Below, piece by piece: positions 1 to 8,917 of a stretch of DNA of 64,000 nucleotides (position 1 is its first letter; every line of letters begins with the position of its first letter). The stretch lies in NCBI RefSeq assembly GCF_000720135.1, contig NZ_JOIU01000019.1:62001-126000 (forward strand), in the 5' to 3' direction. Below the pieces are notes generated by a model that did no database searches, had not been told where the DNA came from, and saw only the letters and a list, made by a program, of their open reading frames with translations. Source of the DNA: Streptomyces sp. NRRL S-1022. GTDB lineage: Bacteria; Actinomycetota; Actinomycetes; Streptomycetales; Streptomycetaceae. The position numbers and the translations under genes were made by a program.

Positions 1-696
1 CCTGCCGTCCCGCTCGACGACGACCGGCACGGTCTTGCCCGCGCTGACCCGGATGAGGTCCGACAGGGTGTTCCAGTCCTTGGTCGGCTTGCCGTCGAAG
101 GAGACGATCGTGTCGCGCTTCCTGATGCCGGCGGCCTCGGCCGGGGAGGCCGGGTCGGACTTCTTGCAGCTGTCGCGGTGCTCGCTCTGCGCGATGACGC
201 AGGGCGAGACGGAGGAGACGGTGGTGGTCTGCTGCTGGATGCCGAAGCCCATCAGCACGGTGAGGAACAGGGCGACCGCGAGCACCAGGTTCATGAAGGG
301 GCCCGCGAACATGACGATGACCCGCTTCCACGGCTTGCGCGTGTAGAACATGCGCGTCTCGTCACCCGGCTTGAGTTCCTCGAAGGCCGCCGAGCGGGCG
401 TCCTCGATCATGCCGCGCCACGGGGAGGTGGAGCGGGCGGTGACCCGGCCGGAGTCGTCGGGCGGGAACATCCCGATCATGCGGATGTAGCCGCCGAGCG
501 GGATCGCCTTGATGCCGTACTCGGTATCGCCCTTGTTCCGCGACCAGATGGTCGGGCCGAAGCCGACCATGTACTGCGGGACGCGGATGCCGAAGAGCTT
601 GGCCGTGGACAGGTGCCCCAGCTCGTGCCACGCGATCGAGACGAGCAGGCCCACCGCGAAGACCACTATGCCGAGGATGAACATCAAGGTCGTCAT
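1..696 (-). CDS. RseP/RIP-type site-2 metalloprotease, C-terminus cut by window edge
   Basis: This is a membrane-embedded zinc protease of family M50, which cuts membrane-bound substrates such as anti-sigma factors inside the bilayer. The first 232 residues are present. A transmembrane helix at the N-terminus carries the zinc-binding HELGH motif at residues 24-28, followed by [14 protein letters not shown] and IPLGGYIRM, both typical of the family. A further hydrophobic segment ([16 protein letters not shown]) precedes the start of a PDZ domain, which the window edge cuts. The ATG overlaps the dxr stop as ATGA, so the two genes are probably translationally coupled; dxr followed by this protease is a common actinobacterial order. 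The substrate cannot be told from sequence. Confidence 0.93.
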   Translation of the reverse strand, partial: MTTLMFILGIVVFAVGLLVSIAWHELGHLSTAKLFGIRVPQYMVGFGPTIWSRNKGDTEYGIKAIPLGGYIRMIGMFPPDDSGRVTARSTSPWRGMIEDARSAAFEELKPGDETRMFYTRKPWKRVIVMFAGPFMNLVLAVALFLTVLMGFGIQQQTTTVSSVSPCVIAQSEHRDSCKKSDPASPAEAAGIRKRDTIVSFDGKPTKDWNTLSDLIRVSAGKTVPVVVERDGR

Positions 697-1964
697 GCAC
701 GCGCCTCCGCGGTCGCCGTCGTGGCTGTGAGTTCGCGGGCCCGGGCCCGTGCCCAGGTCTCCGCTTCGAGGACGTCCGACACGGTGAGCGAGGTTCCCGT
801 GACCGGGGTGCCGTGCTCCTCGACCACCCGGGTGACGGTCTCCATGATCCCGTTGAAGGGCAGCGCGCCGTCCAGGAAGGCCGCGACGCACTCCTCGTTG
901 GCGGCATTGAACACCGCCGGAGCCGTGCCCGCGAGCCGCCCCACGTGCCGGGCGAGGTTCACCGCGGGGAAGGCCTCGTCGTCCAGCGGGAAGAACTCCC
1001 AGCCGGAGGCCTTGCTCCAGTCGAAGGCGGGCGCCGCGCCGGGGACGCGTTCGGGCCAGCCCAGACCGATGGCGATGGGCCCGCGCATGTCCGGGGGCGT
1101 CGCCTGGGCGATCGTGGATCCGTCGGTGAACTCGACCATCGAGTGGACATACGACTGCGGGTGCACGACCACCTCAATGCGGTCGAAGGGAATGTCGTAG
1201 AGCAGATGTGCCTCGATGACCTCCAGTCCCTTGTTGACCAGGGTCGCGGAGTTGACCGTGATCACCGGGCCCATCGCCCAGGTGGGGTGGGCGAGGGCGT
1301 CGGCGACGGTGACGTGCGCCAGCTCGTCCCTGCTCCGGCCGCGGAAGGGGCCGCCGGAGGCGGTGACGACGAGCTTGCGGACGTCGGCCCGGGTGCCGGC
1401 GGCGAGCGCCTGGAAGAGCGCCGCGTGCTCGGAGTCGACCGGGATGATCTGGCCGGGCTTGGCGAGGGCCGTGACCAGCGGGCCGCCCACGATCAGCGAC
1501 TCCTTGTTGGCGAGCGCGAGGGTGCGGCCCGCCTCCAGGGCGGCGAGGGTCGGGGCGAGCCCGATCGAGCCGGTGATGCCGTTGAGCACGGTGTGGCAGG
1601 CCGAGGCGGCGACCTGGGTGGCCGCCTCCGGTCCGGCGAGGATCTCGGGCAGCGGCTCCCCGCTGCCGTACTCGGCGGCGAGCGCCTCGCGCAGCGCGGG
1701 TACGACGTCCTCGCGGGCGACCGCGACGGTCCGCACCCGCAGCCGGTGCGCCTGCTCGGCGAGGAGGGCCACCCGGCCGCCGTTCGCGGAGAGGGCGGTG
1801 ACCCGGAAGCGGTCGGGGTTGCGCAGCACGAGGTCGATGGCCTGGGTGCCGATGGATCCGGTGGAGCCGAGGATCACCACGTCCCTGGGGCCGTCCCCGG
1901 GGGCGGGGTCGTAGACGAGGTGCGGGTCGGCGAGGGGCGCCGGACGGGCGGGACTGTCGGTCAT
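693..1964 (-). CDS. dxr: 1-deoxy-D-xylulose 5-phosphate reductoisomerase
   Basis: The enzyme converts DXP to 2-C-methyl-D-erythritol 4-phosphate with NADPH, the committed step of the MEP isoprenoid pathway in the cytosol. The 423-residue protein has the NADPH-binding GSTGSIG loop near residues 33-39, [11 protein letters not shown], the metal-binding PVDSEH motif, the [16 protein letters not shown] segment and [12 protein letters not shown], all Dxr hallmarks. The start MTDSPARP was chosen over a much longer upstream frame because it gives the normal family length with only a short extension before the Rossmann fold. Its stop overlaps the start of the site-2 protease gene. Function is secure. 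Confidence 0.97.
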   Translation of the reverse strand: MTDSPARPAPLADPHLVYDPAPGDGPRDVVILGSTGSIGTQAIDLVLRNPDRFRVTALSANGGRVALLAEQAHRLRVRTVAVAREDVVPALREALAAEYGSGEPLPEILAGPEAATQVAASACHTVLNGITGSIGLAPTLAALEAGRTLALANKESLIVGGPLVTALAKPGQIIPVDSEHAALFQALAAGTRADVRKLVVTASGGPFRGRSRDELAHVTVADALAHPTWAMGPVITVNSATLVNKGLEVIEAHLLYDIPFDRIEVVVHPQSYVHSMVEFTDGSTIAQATPPDMRGPIAIGLGWPERVPGAAPAFDWSKASGWEFFPLDDEAFPAVNLARHVGRLAGTAPAVFNAANEECVAAFLDGALPFNGIMETVTRVVEEHGTPVTGTSLTVSDVLEAETWARARARELTATTATAEARA

Positions 1965-2112
1965 CCTCCCATTGTGGCCGCAAGCGGCGGCGGCCCGGAC
2001 AGCGCGTCCCTCGACCGAGTGCCTCTCCGGCCGTTGTGGAGTCATCGTGAAGATCATGTGATAACACTTCGTTTCACACGATTCGCGGACGACATCCTGG
2101 GGGGATCTCTCC

Positions 2113-2571
2113 ATGCGTACTGTGCGCATACGCGCTGCCCTGCCCGCCCTCGCCGGCGCGGCCCTGCTCACCGGCACCCTGCTCAGCACCCCGGCCGAGG
2201 CCGCCGGGGGCGTGCAGATCCACCACGTGTGGTTCGACAGCCCCGGCAGCGACAACCGCTCCAACAAGAGCCTGAACGCCGAGTGGGTGCAGCTCAAGAA
2301 CACCGGCGGCTCGGCGGTCTCGCTCAAGGGCTGGGTGCTGAAGGACGCCTCCAACCACCGGTACGTCTTCGGCAACGTCAGGATCGGCGCCGGGAAGTAC
2401 CTGAAGGTCCGCACCGGCAGCGGCTCGGACACCGCGTCGGACAAGTACCAGGGCCGCCGTGCCTACGTCTGGAACAACGACAAGGACACGGCGACCCTGA
2501 CCAAGGCGAGCGGCAGCAAGGCCGACACCTGCTCCTGGACGACGCGGGACCCGAGCGACAAGTACTGCTAG
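2113..2571 (+). CDS. secreted lamin-tail-domain (LTD) protein
   Basis: This is a 152-residue exported protein. Residues 1-32 form a signal peptide (MRTVRIRAALPAL, hydrophobic core, AEA cleavage region). The rest is one lamin-tail domain: an immunoglobulin-like beta sandwich recognisable from VQIHHVWFDSPG, LNAEWVQLKNTGG, LKGWVLKDASNHRYVF and the closing DTCSWTTRDPSDKYC. In bacteria such domains occur alone or beside nucleases and phosphatases; here no catalytic domain is present, so a binding or structural role outside the cell is only an inference. Its stop TAG overlaps the stop of the convergent acyl-CoA dehydrogenase, leaving no space for a terminator. Confidence 0.88.
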   Translation: MRTVRIRAALPALAGAALLTGTLLSTPAEAAGGVQIHHVWFDSPGSDNRSNKSLNAEWVQLKNTGGSAVSLKGWVLKDASNHRYVFGNVRIGAGKYLKVRTGSGSDTASDKYQGRRAYVWNNDKDTATLTKASGSKADTCSWTTRDPSDKYC

Positions 2572-4502
2572 CTCCCGAACGGACGGCGGGCGTTCTCGCG
2601 CGTGGCGGGTCCGGGGGTCGCGTCCGCGATCCACGGGCCCTCGCCCGACGGGTCGAGGACGCCCTCCTCCAGCCAGGTGTAGGCGCCGGCGAGGACGCCC
2701 CGGACCACCTTGCGGTCCAGGTCGTCGGTGTTGCTCCACAGCCGGCCGAAGAGTTCGTCCACCCGGATGCGGGCCTGGCGGCAGAAGGCGTCGGCGAGCT
2801 GGTACGCCTCGCGGCCGTGCTCGCCCTCCCGCCACAGCCGCTCGGCGCGGACACAGGCCGCGCTCATCGCGAACAGTTCGGCGCCGATGTCCACGATCCG
2901 GCCGAGGAAGCCCTGCTTGGTCTCCATCCGGCCCTGCCAGCGGGACATGGCGTAGAAGGTGGACCGGGCGAGTTTGCGGGCCGTGCGCTCGACGTAGCGC
3001 AGGTGCCCGGAGAGGTCGATGCCGTGCTTGAACTCGCCGTACGCCGTGGGCAGCTGACCCGGTCCGGCGACCAGTTTCGGCAGCCACCTGGCGTAGAAGA
3101 CGCCCGCGTTCGCGCCCGCCTTCGCCTTGGCGGACAGCGGCTTGTCGGGGTCGATGAGGTCGCCGGCGACCGAGAGGTGGGCGTCGACGGCCTCGCGGGC
3201 GATCAGCAGGTGCATGATCTCCGTGGAGCCCTCGAAGATGCGGTTGATCCGCAGGTCGCGCAGCATCTGCTCGGCCGGGACCGGACGTTCGCCGCGCGCC
3301 CGCAGCGACTCGGCCGTCTCGTAGCCGCGCCCGCCGCGGATCTGGACCAGCTCGTCGGCCATCGTCCAGGCCATCTCGGAGCCGTAGAGCTTGGCGAGGG
3401 CGGCCTCGATGCGGATGTCGTTGCGGTCCTCGTCGGCCATCTGCGAGGACAGGTCGACCACGGCCTCCAGCGCGAACGTGGTGGCCGCGATGAAACTGAT
3501 CTTGGAGCCGACGGCCTCGTGCAGCGCGACCGGCTTGCCCCACTGCTCGCGCTCCGCCGACCACTCGCGGGCGATCTTCAGGCACCACTTGCCGGCGCCC
3601 GCGCACATCGCGGGCAGCGACAGCCGCCCGGTGTTCAGCGTCGTCAGCGCGATCTTCAGGCCGGCGCCCTCGGGGCCGATCCGGCCGGAAGCCGGGACCC
3701 GCACCCGGTGGAAGCGGGTGACGCCGTTCTCGATGCCGCGCAGCCCCATGAAGGCGTTGCGGTTCTCCACGGTGACGCCCTGGGCGGTGGCCTCCACGAC
3801 GAACGCGGTGATGCCGCCCTTGTGCCCCTCCGACTTCGGCACCCGTGCCATGACCACGAGCAGGTCGGCGGCCACGCCGTTGGTGGTCCACAGCTTCACG
3901 CCGTCGAGGACGTAGTCGTCGCCGTCGGGTACGGCCGTGGTGGCCAGGCGGGCCGGGTCGGAGCCCACGTCCGGCTCGGTGAGCAGGAACGCGGAGATGT
4001 CGGTGCGGGCGCAGCGGGGCAGGAAGGTGTCCTTCTGCTCCTGGGTGCCGAACAGCTTCAGCGGCTGCGGGACGCCGATCGACTGGTGGGCGGAGAGCAG
4101 CGCGCCGACGGCGGGGCTGACGGAGCCGACCAGGGCGAGGGCCTTGTTGTAGTAGAGCTGGCTGAGACCGAGACCGCCGTACTTGGTGTCGATCTTCATG
4201 CCGAGGGCGCCGAGTTCCTTCAGGCCCGCCACGACCGCGTCGGGGATGCGGGCCTCGCGCTCGATGCGGGCGGAGTCGATCTCCGTCTCGCAGAAGGCGC
4301 GCAGCTTCGCCAGGAACTCCTCGCCGCGCCGGACGGATTCCTCGTCGGGGAGCGGGTGGGGGTGGATGAGGTCGAGCCGGAAGCGCCCGAGGAACAGTTC
4401 CTTGGCGAAGCTGGGCTTGCGCCAGTCCTGTTCCCGGGCGGCCTCCGCCACCCTGCGGGCCTCGCGCTCGGTGACGGTGGTGCGTGGGGTGGTGGCGGTC
4501 AT
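2568..4502 (-). CDS. acyl-CoA dehydrogenase (FadE-like, 644 aa)
   Basis: This flavoenzyme is predicted to form the trans-2 double bond of acyl-CoA in beta-oxidation and to pass electrons to ETF. At 644 residues it is longer than the roughly 380-residue short/medium-chain type and matches the long, VLCAD-like architecture with an extra C-terminal helical domain. Visible motifs are LLTEPDVGSDPARLATTA (FAD/substrate region), LWTTNGVAADLLVVMARV, GLRGIENGVTRF and IRGGRGYETAESLRARGE followed by RINRIFEGSTEIMHLL in the C-terminal core. The start MTATTPRT was preferred to one seven codons upstream. The gene stands alone behind a 399-base intergenic region with a possible operator. Substrate chain length is unknown. 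Confidence 0.92.
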   Translation of the reverse strand: MTATTPRTTVTEREARRVAEAAREQDWRKPSFAKELFLGRFRLDLIHPHPLPDEESVRRGEEFLAKLRAFCETEIDSARIEREARIPDAVVAGLKELGALGMKIDTKYGGLGLSQLYYNKALALVGSVSPAVGALLSAHQSIGVPQPLKLFGTQEQKDTFLPRCARTDISAFLLTEPDVGSDPARLATTAVPDGDDYVLDGVKLWTTNGVAADLLVVMARVPKSEGHKGGITAFVVEATAQGVTVENRNAFMGLRGIENGVTRFHRVRVPASGRIGPEGAGLKIALTTLNTGRLSLPAMCAGAGKWCLKIAREWSAEREQWGKPVALHEAVGSKISFIAATTFALEAVVDLSSQMADEDRNDIRIEAALAKLYGSEMAWTMADELVQIRGGRGYETAESLRARGERPVPAEQMLRDLRINRIFEGSTEIMHLLIAREAVDAHLSVAGDLIDPDKPLSAKAKAGANAGVFYARWLPKLVAGPGQLPTAYGEFKHGIDLSGHLRYVERTARKLARSTFYAMSRWQGRMETKQGFLGRIVDIGAELFAMSAACVRAERLWREGEHGREAYQLADAFCRQARIRVDELFGRLWSNTDDLDRKVVRGVLAGAYTWLEEGVLDPSGEGPWIADATPGPATRENARRPFGS

Positions 4503-4545
4503 GTGAGGCTCACCTCGCCGCAAAGAGGGACGACTGGGACCGTTC

Positions 4546-4577
4546 GTTACCGACCAGTGCTACTGGATCGTTGGTAC
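4546..4577. promoter_or_regulatory. possible operator upstream of the acyl-CoA dehydrogenase
   Basis: Imperfect dyad with the core CCAGTgctACTGG inside the longer arms GTTACCGACCAGT and ACTGGATCGTTGGTAC. Its position 44-75 bases before the start codon fits a TetR-type regulator of fatty-acid genes. The assignment rests on symmetry and position only. Confidence 0.3.
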
Positions 4578-4780
4578 CCGAAACGGGCCGGGCCCACCAC
4601 CCCTCGCGCGTCCGCTCCGCCGATCCCGGCCGGGCGGGGGGCGCTGCCGGGGCGCCCCGGGCCCGGGATTCTCCCGGCGCCGGATCCCGTGGCGGAGACT
4701 TGGGCCGAACGGGTGGCCCGGTCAGGTGGCGGGACGCGTCCGGGACGGCAGGCCCGGGCGGCTGTGTCGGATAGTTCACT

Positions 4781-4796
4781 GTCGAAGCGCTTCGAC
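4781..4796. promoter_or_regulatory. LacI-family operator 1
   Basis: Perfect 16-base palindrome GTCGAAGCGCTTCGAC, about 105 bases upstream of the lacI-type gene. The central GCGC flanked by a symmetric arm is the usual LacI/GalR operator form, and three near-identical copies occur at 4871, 14702 and 14882. Confidence 0.8.
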
Positions 4797-4870
4797 TGCC
4801 TATGGACACCTCGGTTCCCTTGGCGTTAAGGTCATTCCCACCCTCACTTACTCTGTCGGATACGCGCGGT

Positions 4871-4886
4871 GTCGAAGCGCTTCACA
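4871..4886. promoter_or_regulatory. LacI-family operator 2
   Basis: GTCGAAGCGCTTCACA is a one-sided variant of the palindrome, ending 15 bases before the regulator's ATG. Repressor bound here would block transcription or translation start, which suggests autoregulation. The spacing to operator 1 is 90 bases. Confidence 0.75.
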
Positions 4887-4901
4887 AGCTTGGAGAGCTG
4901 G

Positions 4902-5915
4902 ATGGTCACCCTTGCCGAGGTCGCCCGGCACGCCGGAGTCTCGGCGAGCACGGTGAGCTACGTCCTCAGCGGCAAGCGGTCCATCTCGGCCGCCACCCGG
5001 CAGCGGGTCGAGCAGAGCATCCGGGAACTCGGCTACCACCCCAACGCGGGCGCCCGCGCCCTGGCCGGCAAACGGTCGAACATCATCGCGCTGATGATCC
5101 CGCTGCGTACCGACATGTACGTGCCGGTGATGATGGAGATCGCCATCGCGGTGGCCACCACGGCCCGCACGCACGGCTACGACGTCCTGCTGCTCACCGG
5201 CGAGGAGGGCCCCGACGCGGTGCGCCGGGTCACCGGCAGCGGGCTGGCCGACGCGATGATCCTGATGGACGTCGAGCTGGAGGACGAGCGGCTGCCACTG
5301 CTGCGGGGAACCGACCAGCCCTGCGTGCTCATCGGCCTGCCCGCCGACACCACCGGCCTGACCTGCGTGGACCTGGACTGGAACGCGACCGGCGCGCTGT
5401 GCGTGGAGCACCTCGCGCGGCTCGGTCACCGTGACGTCGCCGTCATCGGCGAGGCCCCGGCGGTCTACGAGCGGCACACCGGCTTCGCCGAGCGCACCCT
5501 CGACGGACTGCGCACCCGGGCCCGCGAGAGGGGCCTTCGGCTGCTGCACCGGCCGTGCGAGGGCGGGTACGACGCGATGGCCCTCACCCTGGCCCGGATC
5601 TTGGACGAGCGCCCGGGCACGACCGGGTTCGTCGTGCAGAACGAGTCGGCGGTGGAGCCGCTGCTCGCGCTGCTGCGCCAGCAGGGCCGGGCCGTGCCCG
5701 AGGACGTCTCCGTGGTCGCGATCTGCCCGGACCAGGTCGCCGTCCAGGCCTCCGTGCGGCTGACCTCGGCCGCCATCCCCGCCCAGGAGATGGGCCGGCA
5801 GGCCGTGGAGCACCTGGTGGCCAAGCTGGACGGGCGGGGTGGCGACGAGGTCGTGCTGCTCGCGCCCGAGCTGACGGTGCGGACCAGTACGGGACCGGCG
5901 CCGGCCGCGTCCTGA
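4902..5915 (+). CDS. LacI/GalR-family transcriptional repressor
   Basis: A sugar-responsive DNA-binding repressor of 337 residues. The N-terminal helix-turn-helix (VTLAEVARHAGVSASTVSYVLSGK, residues 2-25) and hinge-helix region (NAGARALAGKRS) are followed by a periplasmic-binding-protein-like effector domain to the end (IALMIPLRTDMYVPVMMEIA, GLADAMILMDVELEDERLP, DVSVVAICPDQVA). The ATG at 4902 was chosen because a GGAGAG ribosome site sits five bases upstream; a GTG at 4869 would fall in an operator. Two operators lie upstream and two more between the ABC transporter and the GH3 gene, so it probably controls the whole 5976-17768 locus. The inducer is presumably an oligosaccharide from its substrate. 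Confidence 0.93.
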   Translation: MVTLAEVARHAGVSASTVSYVLSGKRSISAATRQRVEQSIRELGYHPNAGARALAGKRSNIIALMIPLRTDMYVPVMMEIAIAVATTARTHGYDVLLLTGEEGPDAVRRVTGSGLADAMILMDVELEDERLPLLRGTDQPCVLIGLPADTTGLTCVDLDWNATGALCVEHLARLGHRDVAVIGEAPAVYERHTGFAERTLDGLRTRARERGLRLLHRPCEGGYDAMALTLARILDERPGTTGFVVQNESAVEPLLALLRQQGRAVPEDVSVVAICPDQVAVQASVRLTSAAIPAQEMGRQAVEHLVAKLDGRGGDEVVLLAPELTVRTSTGPAPAAS

Positions 5916-5943
5916 CCCCGCCCCTCGCGCCCCGAACAGAGGT

Positions 5944-5967
5944 GCCGGCCCCCGTGAGGGAGCCGGC
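5944..5967. terminator. bidirectional hairpin between convergent lacI-type gene and GH12 gene
   Basis: Ten-base stem GCCGGCCCCC / GGGAGCCGGC (one G-U pair) with a four-base loop GTGA in the 60-base gap between convergent stops. There is no T-tract, as is common for Streptomyces terminators. Confidence 0.6.
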
Positions 5968-5975
5968 CCCCGTGG

Positions 5976-6689
5976 TCAACTGCCGCTGACGGTCAGGTTG
6001 TTGGTGGTGAAGTTCAGGCCTCCGGAGGCGGACGTGATCTCGTAGCCGAACTGGACGTCGCCGATGGTGACGTTGCCGAACCAGCCCTTGGTGTCCTTGA
6101 TCCACTTCAGGATCGGCAGGATGTTCACCGTGCCGGAGCTGGAGTTGGAGCTGCGGATGAACGAGAAGACGTCGTTGGAGCCGTTGTTGCCCTTGTAGAC
6201 GGTCCAGGTGGCGCCCCCGAGGGTGACCGTGCCCTGCGCGGTGCCGAGCGGGCCGACGGCCCCGGTCTTGTTGACCCAGAGCATGACCTCGTACTTGTGG
6301 CCGGTGTCCCAGATGTCGTAGGACGTGTTGTACGCGCCGGACGACGGGACGGTGACGTTGTAGGTGCTGGTCAGCGAGGTCAGCGAGGCGACCTGCTTGC
6401 CGACCGTCTTCTTGGCGTCGGGGTACGACTTGATCCCGCCGGTGTCGGGGTGGTTCGCCCAGACGCCCCAGTTGGTGCCGGAGTTGGCCCAGACGCACTG
6501 GCTGCCGGCGCCCGAACCCCAGATGTTGTTGTAGAGGGTGTAGCCGTTCAGGCTGGTGCTGCCCCACTGGTCGCAGGAGTTCCAGACGGCGGCGGAGGCG
6601 GGTGCCGAGGCGAGACCGACGGTGGCGCCGAGGGCGAGGGCGGGGGCGAGCAGGACCTTGACGGCCCTGCCGAGCGTGCTTGCTGCCAT
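5976..6689 (-). CDS. secreted GH12 endo-beta-1,4-glucanase / xyloglucanase
   Basis: An extracellular beta-glucan hydrolase of 237 residues. A signal peptide (about residues 1-34, ending APASAA) precedes a single GH12 jelly-roll domain with no carbohydrate-binding module. Family signs are the cysteine-bearing start NSCDQWGSTSLNGYTLYNNIWG, the conserved TYNVTVPSSGAYNTSYDIW, the likely nucleophile Glu in HKYEVMLWVNKTG and the likely acid/base Glu in VQFGYEITSASGG. GGAAGGG lies upstream of the ATG. GH12 includes cellulases and xyloglucanases; the adjacent GH95, GH42 and GH3 genes make xyloglucan the more likely target, by inference. It is the last gene of the minus-strand group. Confidence 0.92.
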   Translation of the reverse strand: MAASTLGRAVKVLLAPALALGATVGLASAPASAAVWNSCDQWGSTSLNGYTLYNNIWGSGAGSQCVWANSGTNWGVWANHPDTGGIKSYPDAKKTVGKQVASLTSLTSTYNVTVPSSGAYNTSYDIWDTGHKYEVMLWVNKTGAVGPLGTAQGTVTLGGATWTVYKGNNGSNDVFSFIRSSNSSSGTVNILPILKWIKDTKGWFGNVTIGDVQFGYEITSASGGLNFTTNNLTVSGS

Positions 6690-6724
6690 GGTGTCCCTTC
6701 CATGGGTGGGGGGAGTTGTTCCGT

Positions 6725-8917
6725 TCACCGCGCCCCCAGGGTGAGGACGCGGTCTTCTCCGGCGACGAGGTCGAGGGGCCCGGCGCCGGAGGAAGTCCGC
6801 AGTTCGACGCGGAGGGTGCGGCCCGGCCGTACGACGGCCCGGGCGCCCGCCGGGTCCCAGGCGAGGTCGACCTCCGCGCCGAACCGGGTGCGCACTCCGC
6901 GCAGTTCGCCGCGCGGGAAGCTGTCCGGGACGGCGGGCAGCAGGACGAGCCGGTCCGGCGTGGACTGCACGAGCAGTTCGATCAGCACGCCCGGCAGGGT
7001 GTGCGCGGCGTCCGCGTTGTAGACCTCCCGGTGCGGGTAGTGGGCGCTCATCAGGGAGGCGTGGAAGAAGTCGCCGCCGAGGACCCGGCGCAGGGCCCGG
7101 CCGGCGTGTTCCGGGTCCCGCAGGCGGGCGGCGATCAGGGCCTGGTGCAGGTGGCCGTGGGCCGAGTCGTTCTCCGTGCCGCGCAGGACGAGCGCCCGGT
7201 GGGCGGCGGCGGCCAGGCGCGGGGTGTCGTACGGGGTGATCTCCTCCAACGGCCAGACGCCGTAGAGGTGGCTGAGGTGGCGGTGGTCGTAGGCGTCCTC
7301 CAGGCCGGGCCAGGCCCATTCGGCGAGGGCGCCGTCGGCGTTGATGCGGTGCGGGGGTACGCGGTCGGCCAGGGCGCGCCAGCGGTCGGCGTGCCCGGGG
7401 TGGTAGCGGGCGGCCGTGCGCAGGGTGTGGCGGGCGGCGGAGAGGTCCATGGCCGCGTTGAGCGCGCCCCAGCTGCCGTTCGCGGGGCGGTTCTCGGGCG
7501 AGTAGGAGGGGACGACGACCAGGTGGCCGTCGGCGTCGGTGCGGGTGAGGAAGTCCTCGTAGAAGAGCGCCGCCTCGGCCAGGGCGGCGGCGGTGCGCGG
7601 ATCCTGCTCGCCGCGGATCTCGTCGTGGTCGACGAGCGGTTTGAGCAGCCAGTCGGCACCGGCGGTCCACAGCTGGAGCGGGTAGGCGCGGTCGAAGTGG
7701 TAGGTGTACCCCGACTCGCCGTCGGTGTGGGTGGGCGCGACCGCGCCCCGGGTGCCGAAGATCGCGCGGGCGTTGGCCCGCCAGTCCGGCAGCTGCCGCT
7801 CGACCAGCGCGGCCAGTGCCTCCGTGACCTCGGGCAGGGCGGCGGCGGGCGCGGCGGCGGTTTGGAGGTTGAGGTTGGCGTTCGTGGTGAACGCGCCCGA
7901 CCAGGCGGTGTCCCAGTCGCCGGTCCACAGCCCGGTGAGCCGGGGCGGGTTGAGCCCGCTGCTGGAGAGCAGGTGGTAGCGGCCGGCGGCGAAGAGCCGC
8001 TCCACCAGGGCCGGGCTGTCCGGGCGGGTCAGCAGCTCGGAGCCGGGCAGGGCGCGCTCGGCCGGGTCGGCGCCGAGGTCGAGGCCGACCCGCAGGTAGG
8101 CGGGGCGGTGCCGGTCCAGGTGCCGGGCGAGGAGGTGGTCGTAGGGCCGGCCGGTGCCGTCGGGCAGGGCCTGGAGCAGCCGGGTCTCGGCGACCACGTC
8201 GGCCTCGCCGGTGTGCCGGCGCACCCGGGTGAGCAGCAGTACCGAGCGGGCGCCGGTGACGCGGACGCCCGGCGGGACGAGTTCGGTCCGGCCGCCGCAG
8301 ACGGCGACCAGGGTCACGCCGGTGCAGGCGCGGTCGCTGTCCGGGTAGCGGGCGCGCAGGCTCAGCAGGGCGCCCTCGGGGGTGAGCAGCGTGCCGTGGC
8401 CGACGCGCAGTCCGGCCGGGGCGCCGGGCAGCCGGTGGTCCAGGCGGATGTCGAGGTCGCCGCCGGTGATCTCGTGGACGATCACGTCGTCCGCGCGGGA
8501 GACGAAGACGCGGCTGCGGGCGTCGCCGCGGACCGCCGTGGCCTCGCCGGTGGTGAAGTCGAGGGCACGGCGGACGTACCGGCCGTCGTCCGTGCGGCGG
8601 CGCACGCGGACCTGGAAGGCGGGGTGGAAGGGCTGCACCCACTGCAGCGGCCGGCCGTCGGTGAGGCTCTCGGCGGCGGTGAGGTCGCCGGCGAGCAGCC
8701 GGTCCTGCACCGCGGACAGGGCGGCGGCCAGCCGGGGCGGCCGGGCGTGCTCGCCGCCGTTGGGCCGGACCAGCGTGTGCTGGGTGACGATCACCCGTTC
8801 ATCGTTCGGGTCACCGAACACCAAGGCGCCGTGGTGGCCGTTCCCGCTCAGGAAGGCGTCCTCCCAGCGGGCGGCCGGGGCCGGCTCCCAGGTGCCGTGG
8901 ACCGGCGTACCGCTCAT
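6725..8917 (-). CDS. GH95 alpha-L-fucosidase-type glycoside hydrolase
   Basis: A 730-residue inverting glycoside hydrolase of family 95, which removes alpha-1,2-linked L-fucose (some members act on L-galactose). The N-terminal beta domain opens with WEDAFLSGNGHHGALVFGD. The alpha/alpha-barrel carries GLNPPRLTGLWTGDW, TNANLNLQTAAAP, SYSPENRPANGSWG, HLSHLYGVWPLEE and YPHREVYNADAAHTLPG. No signal peptide is visible, so it probably acts inside the cell on imported oligosaccharides. The ATG overlaps the GH42 stop (ATGA). A fucosidase beside GH12 and GH42 fits fucogalactoxyloglucan side chains. The exact sugar specificity is not provable from sequence. Confidence 0.88.
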   Translation of the reverse strand: MSGTPVHGTWEPAPAARWEDAFLSGNGHHGALVFGDPNDERVIVTQHTLVRPNGGEHARPPRLAAALSAVQDRLLAGDLTAAESLTDGRPLQWVQPFHPAFQVRVRRRTDDGRYVRRALDFTTGEATAVRGDARSRVFVSRADDVIVHEITGGDLDIRLDHRLPGAPAGLRVGHGTLLTPEGALLSLRARYPDSDRACTGVTLVAVCGGRTELVPPGVRVTGARSVLLLTRVRRHTGEADVVAETRLLQALPDGTGRPYDHLLARHLDRHRPAYLRVGLDLGADPAERALPGSELLTRPDSPALVERLFAAGRYHLLSSSGLNPPRLTGLWTGDWDTAWSGAFTTNANLNLQTAAAPAAALPEVTEALAALVERQLPDWRANARAIFGTRGAVAPTHTDGESGYTYHFDRAYPLQLWTAGADWLLKPLVDHDEIRGEQDPRTAAALAEAALFYEDFLTRTDADGHLVVVPSYSPENRPANGSWGALNAAMDLSAARHTLRTAARYHPGHADRWRALADRVPPHRINADGALAEWAWPGLEDAYDHRHLSHLYGVWPLEEITPYDTPRLAAAAHRALVLRGTENDSAHGHLHQALIAARLRDPEHAGRALRRVLGGDFFHASLMSAHYPHREVYNADAAHTLPGVLIELLVQSTPDRLVLLPAVPDSFPRGELRGVRTRFGAEVDLAWDPAGARAVVRPGRTLRVELRTSSGAGPLDLVAGEDRVLTLGAR

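Larger units (their letters stand above)
4503..4901. other. 399-base divergent intergenic region
   Basis: This region lies between the acyl-CoA dehydrogenase (minus) and the LacI regulator (plus). The left end holds a GTTACC/GGTAC-type dyad near 4546-4577. The middle (about 4590-4740) is GC-rich with no convincing gene. The right part holds two LacI-type operators, listed separately. A 99-codon minus-strand frame covers much of it but has no family signal and is treated as chance. Confidence 0.6.

Noticed and set aside
813..4829. Very long open frame (1338 codons) on the plus strand
   Set aside because: It is antisense to dxr and the acyl-CoA dehydrogenase; long empty frames are normal opposite genes in a GC-rich genome, and the translation has no family signal.
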